A stretch of DNA of 64,000 bases from an uncultured Ellagibacter sp. (GCA_934663775.1 CAKUKU010000004.1:62001-126000); one strand, 5' to 3'. Shown: positions 29,516-38,561, counted from the stretch's first letter. Program-made: numbers and translations. The notes: generated by a model not told the origin, from the letters alone.

Positions 29516-32308
29516 TTAGCGGCGGGCGGTGGCGAGCGCTTGCTTGACCTTCTCCATGTCGATGGGCTTGGTGAGATGCCCGTTCATGCCTGCATCGTGG
29601 GCTCGCTGGGCATCCTCGGTAAAGGCGTTCGCCGTCATGGCGAAAATCGGCACCGACCCCGCATCGGCCTTTACGGATTTGCGGATGGCGCGCGCGGCCT
29701 CGTATCCGTCCATCACGGGCATCATGATGTCCATCAGAATAGCGTCGAAGCTGCCGGCGGGCCGGTCGACGAAGGTGTCGAATGCCTCGCGACCGTTCAC
29801 GGCGCACGTGACCGCCACGCCCTCATCGGCAAGCAACGTCGTCGCGATCTCGCGGTTGAGGTCGTTGTCTTCCGCGAGCAGCACCCTCATTCCCGAAACA
29901 TCGCATTCGCCCTCGGCGTCGGCAGAACCCGCATGTCGCACGGGCGCGCGATCGATTTCGAACGGGAGCACGACGCAGAACGACGAGCCCTCGCCTTGGA
30001 TGCTCGTGACGTCGATCGAGCCGTCCATCTTCTCCACGAAGCCCTTCACGATGGGCATTCCCATGCCGGTGCCCTGGTAGTTGCTGCGCGCATCGTTGCC
30101 CGCTTGCGTGAACGGCTCGAAAATGCGCTTGAGGAACTCCTCGCTCATGCCGACGCCCGTATCGCTCACCACGAAACGGTAGGTCACAGTGTCGTCCTTG
30201 ACTCCCAGCTCATCGACGGCGCAGCGCACCGTGCCGCCCAAGCGATTGTATTTCACCGCGTTGTCGACGAGGTTCAGCAGCACGCGCCGCACATGGTCGG
30301 GGCTTCCGATCACGTCGGTATGGACAAGATCTTCGGCACCTATCGATTCAATAGTGACGCCGAACTCGGGCGCGCGAAGCCTGCCGATGACGAGAACCTC
30401 GTCAATGACGTCGATGACGTTGAACGGCTTGTGCTCGAGCACCACTTTGCTATCCTCGACTTTGCTCATGTCGAGCACATCGTTGATGAGTGAGAGCAGA
30501 TGATCGGCGGCAACGCGGGCCTTCTCGCGGTTTCGCGACACGTATTCCGCGTCCTCGGCGTGCGCCTCGTTCACGCTGAGGACGCCGATGATGCCGTTGA
30601 GCGGTGTGCGGATATCGTGGCTCATGCGCGAGAGGAACGCGGTTTTCGCACTGCTCGCGGCCTGCGCTTCCTGCTGCGCTTTGCGCGCGCGAAGCAGCGA
30701 CCACACAAGAATCGCCATGATGCCGAGAAGCACCACGGCCACACCGGCAACGAATACCCCCTGATACAGTCGGACGAACCGCACAAGAGTCGTCTCGGTT
30801 TCGCCGTAGGACTGCGCCGTGTAGGTGCCGGCGGTGATGTTGTCCTGGGAATTCGCGATGCTCTTATTCACGATGGCGAGAAGCGTCGGGGCGTCCTGGC
30901 GCATCCATGCGGTGAGCCTGACGGTACCCGGGAGCTCGGCAGTCTTGTATGCCGAAAGGTCGTTTTGAGAGCGTACGACATCGAGCGCCGTCACGGGAAT
31001 GATCGCAGCCTGCGCGCGCCCACTCGAGAGCGCGTCGAAGAACGCGGACGCATTGTCGCACATGATGATGTCGGCGTCGGGGTATCGCGACCTCAAAAGC
31101 GATTCCGAGACGATCGAGTTCGGTTGGACGACGATGCTCGAAAGCGCGCTGCCGAGATCGTCGCCTTTGTAGAGCGCGACGAGCGATGACGAGGCCAGGG
31201 AGTCACTTTGGGCATATCCTTCCTGCTCGGCGATCCAATAATCCTTGGCAAACGGAAGGGCTACATCGATTTCCCCGCGCCCGAGCGCCGCTTCCAAATC
31301 GCTGTTCGAGGAATAAGCGCGCTCGTTCACCGTGATGCCGAACCGCTCGCGCATATCGCTCACGACGGCCGAAAGCGCACCTTCCATCTGATCGTCCTTG
31401 CCGCGAAGAGAATAGGGCCGCAGATTGTCCAGATAGCCGACGGTCACGGTGTTGTCGCAGGACGCAAGCCAGTCGCGCTCCCTGTCCGTAAGCGAGGAGC
31501 TGCCGACGTTGATCGCGGAATAGCGCGCCTTGATTTCATCGTTATAGTGCGGATTCGACGTTAAAATCTGCGCCATCGCGGCATCGAGCTCGGCCATGAT
31601 GTCGGGACGGCTTTTCGGCACCGTGAAATAATAGTCGCTCTCGCCCACATAGAACACCGGCATCGCATCGTCGGAAGAGAGCACGTCGTTCATGATGATG
31701 GCGTCTACCTCGCCACTCGAAAGCGCGGAAAAGACCTCGCCTCCTGTGGCGTATTCCTTATACGTGACGTCGATGCCGCGCTCGGCGAGCCATGCCTTGC
31801 CCTCCGTGGTTTGTAAGACATCGGGGTTCACGCCGATCGTCTTTCCTCGCAAAGCCTCGGGGTCGCCCACGGTAAGGTCGCCGCGATCGGGCTTCACATA
31901 GACGTAATAACGCTCCTTGCCCGAAGGATTCGTCGAGTAGAGAAGGTTCTCGGCTCGTTCGGGAGTATAGGAGATGTTCGACATGAGGTCGATTTCCCCC
32001 GCCTCATGCTTGGCAATGAGCTCAGAGAACGTTCCCAGGACGTACTCGTATTTCCAACCCTCGGTGTGGTAGGAAATGTCTTGCAGGTATTCATATCCCC
32101 AGCCCGACATATACGTGTCGGGCGTTCCAGATTGGTAACCCTGATTGTCGATGAGGTAGCCGACGCGAATCACTTTCGAGGAAGCCGCCTCGTCCTGAGA
32201 TTGCCCCTGCTCGTCGGCCGAAGCCACTCCTAAGGTGCCGACGGATGCCAAGGAAAACGCGAGCACGGTCGCGAGAACGAAGCGCAACGCGATAAAACGT
32301 GACCTCAA
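29516..32308 (-). CDS. Hybrid sensor histidine kinase with two periplasmic solute-binding domains
   Basis: 930-residue EvgS/BvgS-like sensor. Order: signal peptide (1-31), SBP_bac_3-like domain (about 45-265), a second one (about 285-500), transmembrane helix (517-539), HisKA with the phospho-acceptor in MSHDIRTPLNG (His564), HATPase (LVDNAVKYN, SDTGVGMSEEF, GTGMGMPIVKGF) and a receiver domain with Asp860 in LMDIMMPVMDG. No HPt or output partner gene is adjacent, so the target is unknown. The start is TTG at 32308 with GGAGGG upstream, followed directly by a classic signal peptide. Confidence 0.92.
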   Translation of the reverse strand: MRSRFIALRFVLATVLAFSLASVGTLGVASADEQGQSQDEAASSKVIRVGYLIDNQGYQSGTPDTYMSGWGYEYLQDISYHTEGWKYEYVLGTFSELIAKHEAGEIDLMSNISYTPERAENLLYSTNPSGKERYYVYVKPDRGDLTVGDPEALRGKTIGVNPDVLQTTEGKAWLAERGIDVTYKEYATGGEVFSALSSGEVDAIIMNDVLSSDDAMPVFYVGESDYYFTVPKSRPDIMAELDAAMAQILTSNPHYNDEIKARYSAINVGSSSLTDRERDWLASCDNTVTVGYLDNLRPYSLRGKDDQMEGALSAVVSDMRERFGITVNERAYSSNSDLEAALGRGEIDVALPFAKDYWIAEQEGYAQSDSLASSSLVALYKGDDLGSALSSIVVQPNSIVSESLLRSRYPDADIIMCDNASAFFDALSSGRAQAAIIPVTALDVVRSQNDLSAYKTAELPGTVRLTAWMRQDAPTLLAIVNKSIANSQDNITAGTYTAQSYGETETTLVRFVRLYQGVFVAGVAVVLLGIMAILVWSLLRARKAQQEAQAASSAKTAFLSRMSHDIRTPLNGIIGVLSVNEAHAEDAEYVSRNREKARVAADHLLSLINDVLDMSKVEDSKVVLEHKPFNVIDVIDEVLVIGRLRAPEFGVTIESIGAEDLVHTDVIGSPDHVRRVLLNLVDNAVKYNRLGGTVRCAVDELGVKDDTVTYRFVVSDTGVGMSEEFLKRIFEPFTQAGNDARSNYQGTGMGMPIVKGFVEKMDGSIDVTSIQGEGSSFCVVLPFEIDRAPVRHAGSADAEGECDVSGMRVLLAEDNDLNREIATTLLADEGVAVTCAVNGREAFDTFVDRPAGSFDAILMDIMMPVMDGYEAARAIRKSVKADAGSVPIFAMTANAFTEDAQRAHDAGMNGHLTKPIDMEKVKQALATARR

Positions 32309-32370
32309 GGCACCCTCCGACCTACTGATAGCGTAATAGAAGTATCATAGCAGCAACTTGCAAGTAAAGA

Positions 32371-32404
32371 GGGCGCGGCACGCGAATCTCGCGTGCCGCG
32401 CCTC
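32371..32404 (-). terminator. Long perfect hairpin between the oxidoreductase operon and the kinase gene
   Basis: A 14-base stem GGCGCGGCACGCGA with its complement (32372-32385 and 32389-32402) and a three-base loop. The minus strand continues CTCTTTACTT, a weak U-tract. Located 92 bases after the last oxidoreductase subunit gene, it probably ends that operon. Confidence 0.65.
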
Positions 32405-32495
32405 AACTGGGGCTTCGCGGCGGCCATGCGCCTTTGGGAGTAAGAAGTTGCGGCGAAGGGTGTCCCTTTAGCGCCCCTCGCCGCGCCCGCTGCCC

Positions 32496-33044
32496 TTACG
32501 CCTCGATACCGAGCGAGAGCGCCTGCTTGTTCTTCTCGACCATCGCAGCTTTGCGCGCGGGAACACACTTCTCGATCGCCGCCGTGAGCACCTCAGGAGC
32601 GCAGAAGGGGTCCGCCGCAAAGAGGGCGCCCACCAGCACGATGTTGCCAAGCCCCTTAAGCCCCGCCTTCTCGGCGATATCGGCGGCGGGAATCGCCTTC
32701 ACGCGGATGTCGGTTCGCGTGGGAAGATTCTGCACGAGCGTCGAGTCGGCAACGACGAGCCCGCCCGGCACGACGGCGTCTTCGAACTTGTCGAGCGAAG
32801 GCTGGTTCATCGCGATGAGAACATCGGGCGCGGTGATAAGGGGGCTGCCGATGGGGTCTGCCGCCAAGCTGACGCTGCAGTTCGCGGTGCCGCCGCGCAT
32901 CTCGGGGCCGTAAGAAGGCAGCCACGAAACCTCGCGATCGCTGATGAGCCCGGTATAGGCGATGACCTTGCCAGCGAAGAGCACGCCCTGCCCGCCGAAG
33001 CCGGCGAGCACGATCTTGCGATCGGGATATGTCGTCTCAGCCAT
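32496..33044 (-). CDS. korC: 2-oxoacid:ferredoxin oxidoreductase gamma subunit
   Basis: Gamma subunit of a four-subunit enzyme that oxidatively decarboxylates 2-oxoacids to acyl-CoA, reducing ferredoxin. GFGGQGVLFAGKVIAYTG is the family signature near the N-terminus; PEMRGGTANCSVS follows. 182 residues, as usual. The ATG at 33044 overlaps the beta-subunit stop (TAATG). A frame extension to 33086 lies inside the beta gene and is not used. Confidence 0.93.
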   Translation of the reverse strand: MAETTYPDRKIVLAGFGGQGVLFAGKVIAYTGLISDREVSWLPSYGPEMRGGTANCSVSLAADPIGSPLITAPDVLIAMNQPSLDKFEDAVVPGGLVVADSTLVQNLPTRTDIRVKAIPAADIAEKAGLKGLGNIVLVGALFAADPFCAPEVLTAAIEKCVPARKAAMVEKNKQALSLGIEA

Positions 33045-33883
33045 TAGTTGCCCCCTTCCGACTTCTCGGGATGGGCGATGGGGCACGCCGCCGAGCGCGC
33101 AGAAGCTGCCTCAGCCGCGTTCGCGTAACCATCGGCGACGACGTCGCGATAGATCCCGAGCGGGTAGTACGCAAGCATGTTCTCGCGCATCCACTCGAAG
33201 GCCTCCTGCGGTGTCATTCCCCAGTTCGTGGGGCAGGTGGAAACGACCTCGATGAACGAGTAGCCCACGTCGTCGATCTGGTACTGGAACGCCTTCTTGA
33301 TGGCGTTTTTCGCTTTGCGGATGTTCTTCTTGCAGTCGACGGTAACGCGCTCGATGTACGCCGGGCCGTCGAGCGTGCTCAAAAGCTCGCACACGCGCAC
33401 GGGATAGCCCGCCTTCGAGACGTCGCGCCCATAGGGGCTCGTCTGCGTGACCTGGTTCGGAAGGCTCGTCGGAGCCATCTGACCGCCCGTCATGCCGTAG
33501 ATCGCGTTGTTGATGAAGATGACGGTGATATGCTCGCCGCGCGTCGCCGCGTGCACCGTCTCCGCCATGCCGATCGAGGCCAAGTCGCCGTCGCCCTGGT
33601 AAGCGAACACCACATGATCGGGCAAAACGCGCTTGACGCCCGTCGCCACCGCGGGAGCTCGGCCATGCGCGGCCTCGATCATGTCGCATCCGAAGAAGTC
33701 GTAGGACATGACCGAGCAGCCGACTGGCGCGACGCCGATTGTCTGTCCCTCGACGCCGAGCTCGTCCATCGTCTCGCACACCAGGCGATGGACGATGCCG
33801 TGAGTGCAGCCCGGGCAGTAGTTGGTGACAACCGGCAAAAGCGACTTCGGGCGGGAGAATACGAGCCTCTCTTCCTGTCCCAT
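33044..33883 (-). CDS. korB: 2-oxoacid:ferredoxin oxidoreductase beta subunit
   Basis: Thiamin-diphosphate-binding subunit. NYCPGCTHGIVHRL supplies the N-terminal cysteine motif, and the TPP site is AYQGDGDLASIG followed about 25 residues later by FINNAIYGMTGGQM. 279 residues. The start is the ATG at 33883, overlapping the alpha-subunit stop. The substrate class (2-oxoglutarate, branched-chain or aromatic 2-oxoacids) cannot be settled by reading. Confidence 0.94.
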   Translation of the reverse strand: MGQEERLVFSRPKSLLPVVTNYCPGCTHGIVHRLVCETMDELGVEGQTIGVAPVGCSVMSYDFFGCDMIEAAHGRAPAVATGVKRVLPDHVVFAYQGDGDLASIGMAETVHAATRGEHITVIFINNAIYGMTGGQMAPTSLPNQVTQTSPYGRDVSKAGYPVRVCELLSTLDGPAYIERVTVDCKKNIRKAKNAIKKAFQYQIDDVGYSFIEVVSTCPTNWGMTPQEAFEWMRENMLAYYPLGIYRDVVADGYANAAEAASARSAACPIAHPEKSEGGN

Positions 33884-34950
33884 TAGAGCACCCCTCCCCT
33901 CTTCGCAGAATCCTTGATAGCGGAAAGCACCTCTTCGGGCGTCGGGATGACGCCGCCGGTGCGTCCGAAGAAGTCGACCGCAGCGCGCCCGTTCACGGCA
34001 AGGCGCACGTCGTCGACCATCTGCCCCATGTTCATCTCGACCGACAGGAACGCCTTTGCATGGGAAAGCACGCCCTCTATGGCGCGCGTCGGGAACGGCC
34101 AAAGCGTGATCGGGCGCAGAAGGCCCGCCTTGATGCCCTCCTCGCGCGCAGCGACGACCGCGCTTCTCGCAACACGGCTCGAGGCGCCGAACGCCACGAC
34201 CACGATTTCGGCGTCGTCGGTCATGAAGGTTTCCGCGCGCTGCTCCTTCTCGCGGATGACGTCGTAGCGCTTGAAGCGTTCGATGTTCAAGTCCTCGAGC
34301 GCCTCGGCGGTCAGGTAGAGCGAGTTCACAATATTGTGAGGGCGCTTACCTTCGTGGCCCGTTGTCGCCCACGGCTTTTCGGGTAGTGCCTCTTTCGGCT
34401 CGGGAAGAACGACCGGTTCCATCATCTGGCCCAACATGCCGTCGGCAAGCACCATGACAGGCGTGCGGTACTCGTCGGCCAAATCGAACGCGCGATAGAC
34501 GCAGTCCGCCATCTCCTGCACGGTCGACGGCGCGAGCACGGGCATGAAGAAGTCGCCGTGACCCGATGCGCGCGTGGCCTGCCAATAGTCCGACTGCGAC
34601 GGCTGAATGCCGCCGAGACCCGGGCCCCCTCGCTGCACGTTGATGATGACTCCCGGCAAATCCGAGCCCGCCATGTAGGATATGCCTTCGCCCTTAAGCG
34701 AGATTCCGGGGCTTGACGAAGACGTCATCGCGCGAGCGCCGGCGGAAGCCGCGCCATACACCATGTTGATAGCCGCGATCTCGCTTTCAGCCTGCAGATA
34801 CGTCCCGCCGATCTTCGGCATGCGCTTGGACATGTAGGCCGCAAGCTCGGTCTGCGGCGTGATGGGGTAACCGAAGAAGAAGCGGCACCCAGCGCGCAGC
34901 GCGCTTTCGGCGAGCGCCTCGTTTCCCTTCATGAGAACCTTTTCAGCCAT
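33883..34950 (-). CDS. korA: 2-oxoacid:ferredoxin oxidoreductase alpha subunit (VorB/KorA type)
   Basis: Alpha subunit carrying the pyrimidine-binding and transketolase C-terminal-like domains. GCRFFFGYPITPQTELAAYM, the AMTSSSSPGISLKGEGISYM stretch and NVQRGGPGLGG are hallmarks of the KorA/VorB family. 355 residues. It starts four bases after the ferredoxin-subunit gene ends. VorB (branched-chain 2-oxoacid) enzymes have this size and order, but KorA is equally possible. Confidence 0.93.
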   Translation of the reverse strand: MAEKVLMKGNEALAESALRAGCRFFFGYPITPQTELAAYMSKRMPKIGGTYLQAESEIAAINMVYGAASAGARAMTSSSSPGISLKGEGISYMAGSDLPGVIINVQRGGPGLGGIQPSQSDYWQATRASGHGDFFMPVLAPSTVQEMADCVYRAFDLADEYRTPVMVLADGMLGQMMEPVVLPEPKEALPEKPWATTGHEGKRPHNIVNSLYLTAEALEDLNIERFKRYDVIREKEQRAETFMTDDAEIVVVAFGASSRVARSAVVAAREEGIKAGLLRPITLWPFPTRAIEGVLSHAKAFLSVEMNMGQMVDDVRLAVNGRAAVDFFGRTGGVIPTPEEVLSAIKDSAKRGGVL

Positions 34951-34953
34951 AAC

Positions 34954-35160
34954 TCACCTCCAAACCGAGATTGCGACATCTGGGCACATGATCGCGCACG
35001 AACAGCACCCCGTGCATTTTGACAGATCGATGCAGTGCGCAGGATGATAGCCCTTGGCCGTTATCCTCTCCTGATCGAGCTCGATGATGTGGGTCGGGCA
35101 CGCATCCACGCAAAGGCCGCAGCCCTTGCAGAAGCCCTCGTCCACGCTGATTCTTGCCAT
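34954..35160 (-). CDS. korD: 2-oxoacid:ferredoxin oxidoreductase delta subunit (2[4Fe-4S] ferredoxin)
   Basis: 68 residues with two complete cluster motifs, CKGCGLCVDACP and CTGCCSCAIMCP. It passes electrons from the TPP/Fe-S core to free ferredoxin. The delta-alpha-beta-gamma gene order is conserved among anaerobes. It follows the ParA-like ATPase gene by 28 bases. Confidence 0.94.
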   Translation of the reverse strand: MARISVDEGFCKGCGLCVDACPTHIIELDQERITAKGYHPAHCIDLSKCTGCCSCAIMCPDVAISVWR

Positions 35161-35188
35161 TTGACGTTAACCCCCGCCCTCTTGACTA

Positions 35189-35920
35189 TCAGTTACTCCA
35201 CGGCGTTTGCCGATAGGGATCTATTTCGTAAAGCGCCACGTCGGCGCCCTCTTGGGAAAGCCGCTCCCTGGCCGCGTCCGCGCAGGTCGCGGGAACGCAG
35301 ACGGCCGCAAGCGGCAGACCCGTCGCGCACGCCGCCTCACGGGCAAACGGCAGCGACTCGGAAATCGCATCTTCGTCGGTGTCGCCCATGAGATGGGAGT
35401 TCGCGACGATCGCCGTCGCACGAAGGCGCGATGCGCGCTCGATTTCGAAGAGCACCTCGCACGCTTCGCGCGGCTCGCGGATAAGCGCTCGGTAGCGATT
35501 CACGACATACCACATCTCGTAAGGTGCCGAAGTGATCGTGCGTGAGAAACGCCCGAGCGCCGCCGCACCGGCATCGTCGCCGCCGACATCGATGACGCAC
35601 AGCTCGTCTCCATTGGACTGTGCGCGCTCAATCGCGGGAGCAACCGCGCCCGTAAGTGCCGGCATGTCGATGTTGCAGTCGGGGCCGGCATAGACCGGCG
35701 TTACCACCGAGATGCCCGCCGCCCGAAGCGATTGTGCCTGGTCACTCGACCTGAAGTAGGGATTCACCACATCAAGGTCGATGAGCGTGACGCGCTTTCC
35801 CGCGCGAGCGGCATCCTTTGCGAGTGAAAGCGAGAGCGCCGTCTTCCCCACCCCGTAGTGGCCGCACACGACAAGCACGCCGCCCAGCTGCGAAACGTCG
35901 AAGTCGCAAACCTGCGCCAT
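35189..35920 (-). CDS. ParA/MinD-like P-loop ATPase of unknown role
   Basis: 243 residues. The Walker A is GHYGVGKTA (residues 20-28), without the lysine of the deviant KGG motif, so it is a ParA/MinD/CobQ-superfamily variant. A Walker-B-like VIDVGGDDAG and the switch-like LIDLDVVNPYFRSSDQ are present. It lies between the acyl-CoA synthetase gene (two-base gap) and the ferredoxin subunit, so it is part of the operon. A role in cofactor or cluster maturation, or in coupling ATP to the oxidoreductase, would be inference. Confidence 0.8.
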   Translation of the reverse strand: MAQVCDFDVSQLGGVLVVCGHYGVGKTALSLSLAKDAARAGKRVTLIDLDVVNPYFRSSDQAQSLRAAGISVVTPVYAGPDCNIDMPALTGAVAPAIERAQSNGDELCVIDVGGDDAGAAALGRFSRTITSAPYEMWYVVNRYRALIREPREACEVLFEIERASRLRATAIVANSHLMGDTDEDAISESLPFAREAACATGLPLAAVCVPATCADAARERLSQEGADVALYEIDPYRQTPWSN

Positions 35921-35921
35921 G

Positions 35922-37709
35922 CTAGATAAGACCCTCGGGAAGCTTCGGCGACTTCAAGTCCGCCCCGTCCTTCTGCCTGATGGCGACGCGGCGGATCTTG
36001 CCGTTCACGGTCTTCGGCAGCGCGTCGACATATTCGACGATGCGCGGGTATTTGTAAGGAGCCGTACGATGCTTCACCCATGCCTGCAGCTCACGGGTCA
36101 GCTCGTCGGAGCCCTTAAAGCCATCGGCAAGCACGACCGTTGCCTTGACGGCGAAGCCGCGAACAGGATCGGGCACGCCGGTGACAGCGCACTCGCGCAC
36201 CGCCTCGTGCTCGAGCAGCTCGCTTTCGATCTCGAAGGGCCCGATGCGGTAGCCAGACGACTTGATGACGTCGTCGTTTCGGCCGACGTACCAGAAGTAG
36301 CCGTCCTCGTCGACCCAAGCGGTGTCGCCCGTGTGGTACCAGCCGTCGTAAATCGCGTTCGCCGTCTTTTCGGGGTCGCGATAATATTCCATCATGATGC
36401 CCGCGGGACGCGGCTCCATGCAGATGCAGATCTCGCCCGTCTCGCCGGTGTTGCAGCGCGAGCCGTCGTCGCGCTGGATCTCGACGTTGTAGAGCGGCAC
36501 GGGCTTGCCCATCGAACCGGAACGCGGCGTCGAGTGCTTGAGGTTGGCAATGGTAAGCGGCGTCTCCGTTTGCCCGAAGCCCTCGTAGATCGTAAGCCCC
36601 GTGTGCTCTTTCCAGAAGTTGAACAGATCGGGGTTGAGCGCCTCGCCTGCGGTCGTCGAGTACTGAAGCGACGAGAGGTCATAGGCGTCGAAGTTCTCCG
36701 ACATCATGAGACGGTACATCGTCGGCGGGCAGCACAAGGACGTGACCTGGTACTTCGAGATAAGCGAGAGAATCTCGCCCGCGTTGAAGCGGTCGAAATC
36801 GTACGTGAGGACACAGGCCTCCATGAGCCACTGCCCGTAGTATTTGCCCCAGACGGCCTTGCCCCAGCCCGTGTCGGCGATGGTGAAGTGAACGCCATCG
36901 GGCTGCACGTTGTGCCAGTGCTTGGCGGTGATGAGGTGCGCAACGGCGTAGCCAGAGTTGTGGAGCACCATCTTCGGGTTGCCGGACGTGCCGGAGGAGA
37001 AGTACATGAGCATGGGCTCGGCCGCTACCGTGTCGCAACGCTCGAAGACCTCGCTCGCCGCGCGGACGCCGCTGTTGAAGTCGACCCAACCTTCGCGCTC
37101 GATGGACGCGGCGCAGATGCCTTCCTCGCCGGAAAGCGACGCGCCGACGGTGCCCGCGACGGCGATGAGGTTTCCATCCTCGTCGCGTCGGGTCAAACCG
37201 CCGCCCGCACCGTTCACGAGGATGCGCGAGGTGACCGTGGGGCACTCGGAGATGACGTTGTCGGCAACTTGGGCGATATCCCCAACAGAGGTGCAGATGA
37301 TGGAGCTGATGGAAGCGCCGTTTAAGCGGTATTCCAGGTCGTGCTCCTTCAACATGAAGGTCGCGGGAACCATGACCGCGCCGATCTTGGCCAACGCCGT
37401 TGCAACGAACCAGAACTGGTAGTGGCGGCGCAGCACGACAAGGACGTAATCACCGCGCTTGATACCCTGATCGACCAGGAAGTTCGCCGTCTTGTCCGAC
37501 CATTTCTTCATGTCGGCGAAGGTGAAGATGTGCTCTTCGCCCTCGGGGTTGCACCAGATCATCGCGCGGCGGTCGGGGTCGGCTTCGGCGATATCGTCTA
37601 CCACGTCGTAGCCGAAGTTGAAGTTGTCAGGATAGTGGACGCGGAACGTCTCAAGCTGCCCGTCGGGGGCATAGGTCTCGTCAACGTAGCGCAGATTGAT
37701 ATTCCTCAT
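35922..37709 (-). CDS. AMP-forming acyl-CoA synthetase (acetyl-CoA synthetase-like)
   Basis: Adenylate-forming enzyme joining a carboxylic acid to CoA. MYFSSGTSGNPKMVLH is the ATP loop, YEGFGQTE the adenine motif, WYHTGDTAWVDEDGYFWYVG the hinge region, and PKTVNGKIRR holds the catalytic Lys near the C-terminus. 595 residues, closest in style to medium-chain/acetyl-type synthetases. With the 2-oxoacid oxidoreductase in the same operon, it could activate an acid for reductive carboxylation, or run in reverse on the acyl-CoA product to recover ATP. Confidence 0.9.
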   Translation of the reverse strand: MRNINLRYVDETYAPDGQLETFRVHYPDNFNFGYDVVDDIAEADPDRRAMIWCNPEGEEHIFTFADMKKWSDKTANFLVDQGIKRGDYVLVVLRRHYQFWFVATALAKIGAVMVPATFMLKEHDLEYRLNGASISSIICTSVGDIAQVADNVISECPTVTSRILVNGAGGGLTRRDEDGNLIAVAGTVGASLSGEEGICAASIEREGWVDFNSGVRAASEVFERCDTVAAEPMLMYFSSGTSGNPKMVLHNSGYAVAHLITAKHWHNVQPDGVHFTIADTGWGKAVWGKYYGQWLMEACVLTYDFDRFNAGEILSLISKYQVTSLCCPPTMYRLMMSENFDAYDLSSLQYSTTAGEALNPDLFNFWKEHTGLTIYEGFGQTETPLTIANLKHSTPRSGSMGKPVPLYNVEIQRDDGSRCNTGETGEICICMEPRPAGIMMEYYRDPEKTANAIYDGWYHTGDTAWVDEDGYFWYVGRNDDVIKSSGYRIGPFEIESELLEHEAVRECAVTGVPDPVRGFAVKATVVLADGFKGSDELTRELQAWVKHRTAPYKYPRIVEYVDALPKTVNGKIRRVAIRQKDGADLKSPKLPEGLI

Positions 37710-37808
37710 GGGATAAAAGAACCTCTTTCAGTGCAAGCGGGGCAAAACACCCCTGAAGTCTCGTAGGAACCGAAGGGATGGCGCAACCCGGGACACGCCC
37801 GAGCGCGC

Positions 37809-38393
37809 CTACATAATCTCGATATCCTGCGGCTTCAAAACGATCGCGTAGAACACGCACGGCTCGCCGCCCGTGGCGATCATGCCATGCCCGCGGCCCG
37901 AATCGTACATAAGGACATCGCCGGGGCCCAGTTCCTCGACGTGGCCTTCGTAGGCGAAGCGCATATGTCCGGAGACGATGCAGTCGATTTCCTGACCGCG
38001 GTGATAGGACAGATGGATGGGCTTGTCCTGCTCTTCGGGAAGGTAGGGCATTGTGACCAAGAACGGCTCGGCGAGCTTGTTCTTGAACTGCGGCGCCTTG
38101 TGCAGGTACTCGAAGCCGGCACGACGCTTCACGGACAGCCCGTCGCCCTCGCGGATAAGGGAATACCCGGTCAGGTGAGGGTTCTCGCCAGTAAGCAGCT
38201 CGACGACGTCGACGCCGAAGCGCTTCGCGCACTTCGAGAGGAAGGTGAAGCTCAAGTCCTGTTCGCCGGATTCCTGTGCGGCGTATTCCGAAAGCGAGCG
38301 GCCCGTCGCCTGGGCCATTTCCTGCATCGAGATGTCCAAATCCTCGCGCAGCGACCTAATTCGCGAAGCCACCTCTTCGATCTTCGGTTCCAT
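37809..38393 (-). CDS. XRE-family regulator with cupin domain
   Basis: 194 residues. The HTH_3 domain (about 6-67) is followed by a small-molecule-binding cupin_2 domain (about 110-190, HRGQEIDCIVSGHMRFAYEG, LGPGDVLMYDSGRGHG). Such proteins usually sense a metabolite. It is the first gene of the operon encoding the acyl-CoA synthetase, ATPase and 2-oxoacid oxidoreductase and probably controls it. Palindromes in its own promoter suggest autoregulation. Confidence 0.9.
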   Translation of the reverse strand: MEPKIEEVASRIRSLREDLDISMQEMAQATGRSLSEYAAQESGEQDLSFTFLSKCAKRFGVDVVELLTGENPHLTGYSLIREGDGLSVKRRAGFEYLHKAPQFKNKLAEPFLVTMPYLPEEQDKPIHLSYHRGQEIDCIVSGHMRFAYEGHVEELGPGDVLMYDSGRGHGMIATGGEPCVFYAIVLKPQDIEIM

Positions 38394-38422
38394 ATGCGAC
38401 TCCCCCTTTCATAGTGCTCGAA

Positions 38423-38473
38423 CGATGCATCGCAAACGATGCCTAACGCATGGATTGTATCGCAACGTTGCGA
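38423..38473 (-). promoter_or_regulatory. Promoter/operator region of the XRE-cupin operon
   Basis: A perfect 14-base palindrome TCGCAACGTTGCGA (38460-38473) abuts a TACAAT -10 (38454-38459, minus strand). A second element contains CGATGCATCG (38423-38432) and the repeat GCATCG-CAAA-CGATGC (38427-38442), downstream of the -10. Both sit where a repressor would act. The -35 is weak. Confidence 0.55.
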
Positions 38474-38494
38474 AATGGAAGTAGTTTGATATGC

Positions 38495-38531
38495 AAACGG
38501 CGGCTAACCGTCATATGGATAGCCGCCGTTT
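38495..38531 (-). terminator. Hairpin terminator of rsmB
   Basis: A 12-base stem AAACGGCGGCTA with its complement (38495-38506 and 38520-38531), 13-base loop, 31 bases after the rsmB stop. The minus strand ends GCCGTTTGC, a short U-tract. Confidence 0.65.
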
Positions 38532-38561
38532 CGGGCAGGCCCACACGATTGGGGGTTTAGC

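Noticed and set aside
38495..38531. The hairpin before the XRE-cupin gene as a further regulator site
   Set aside because: Its distance from the rsmB stop and stem-loop form fit a terminator of rsmB better; the operator candidates lie at 38423-38473.
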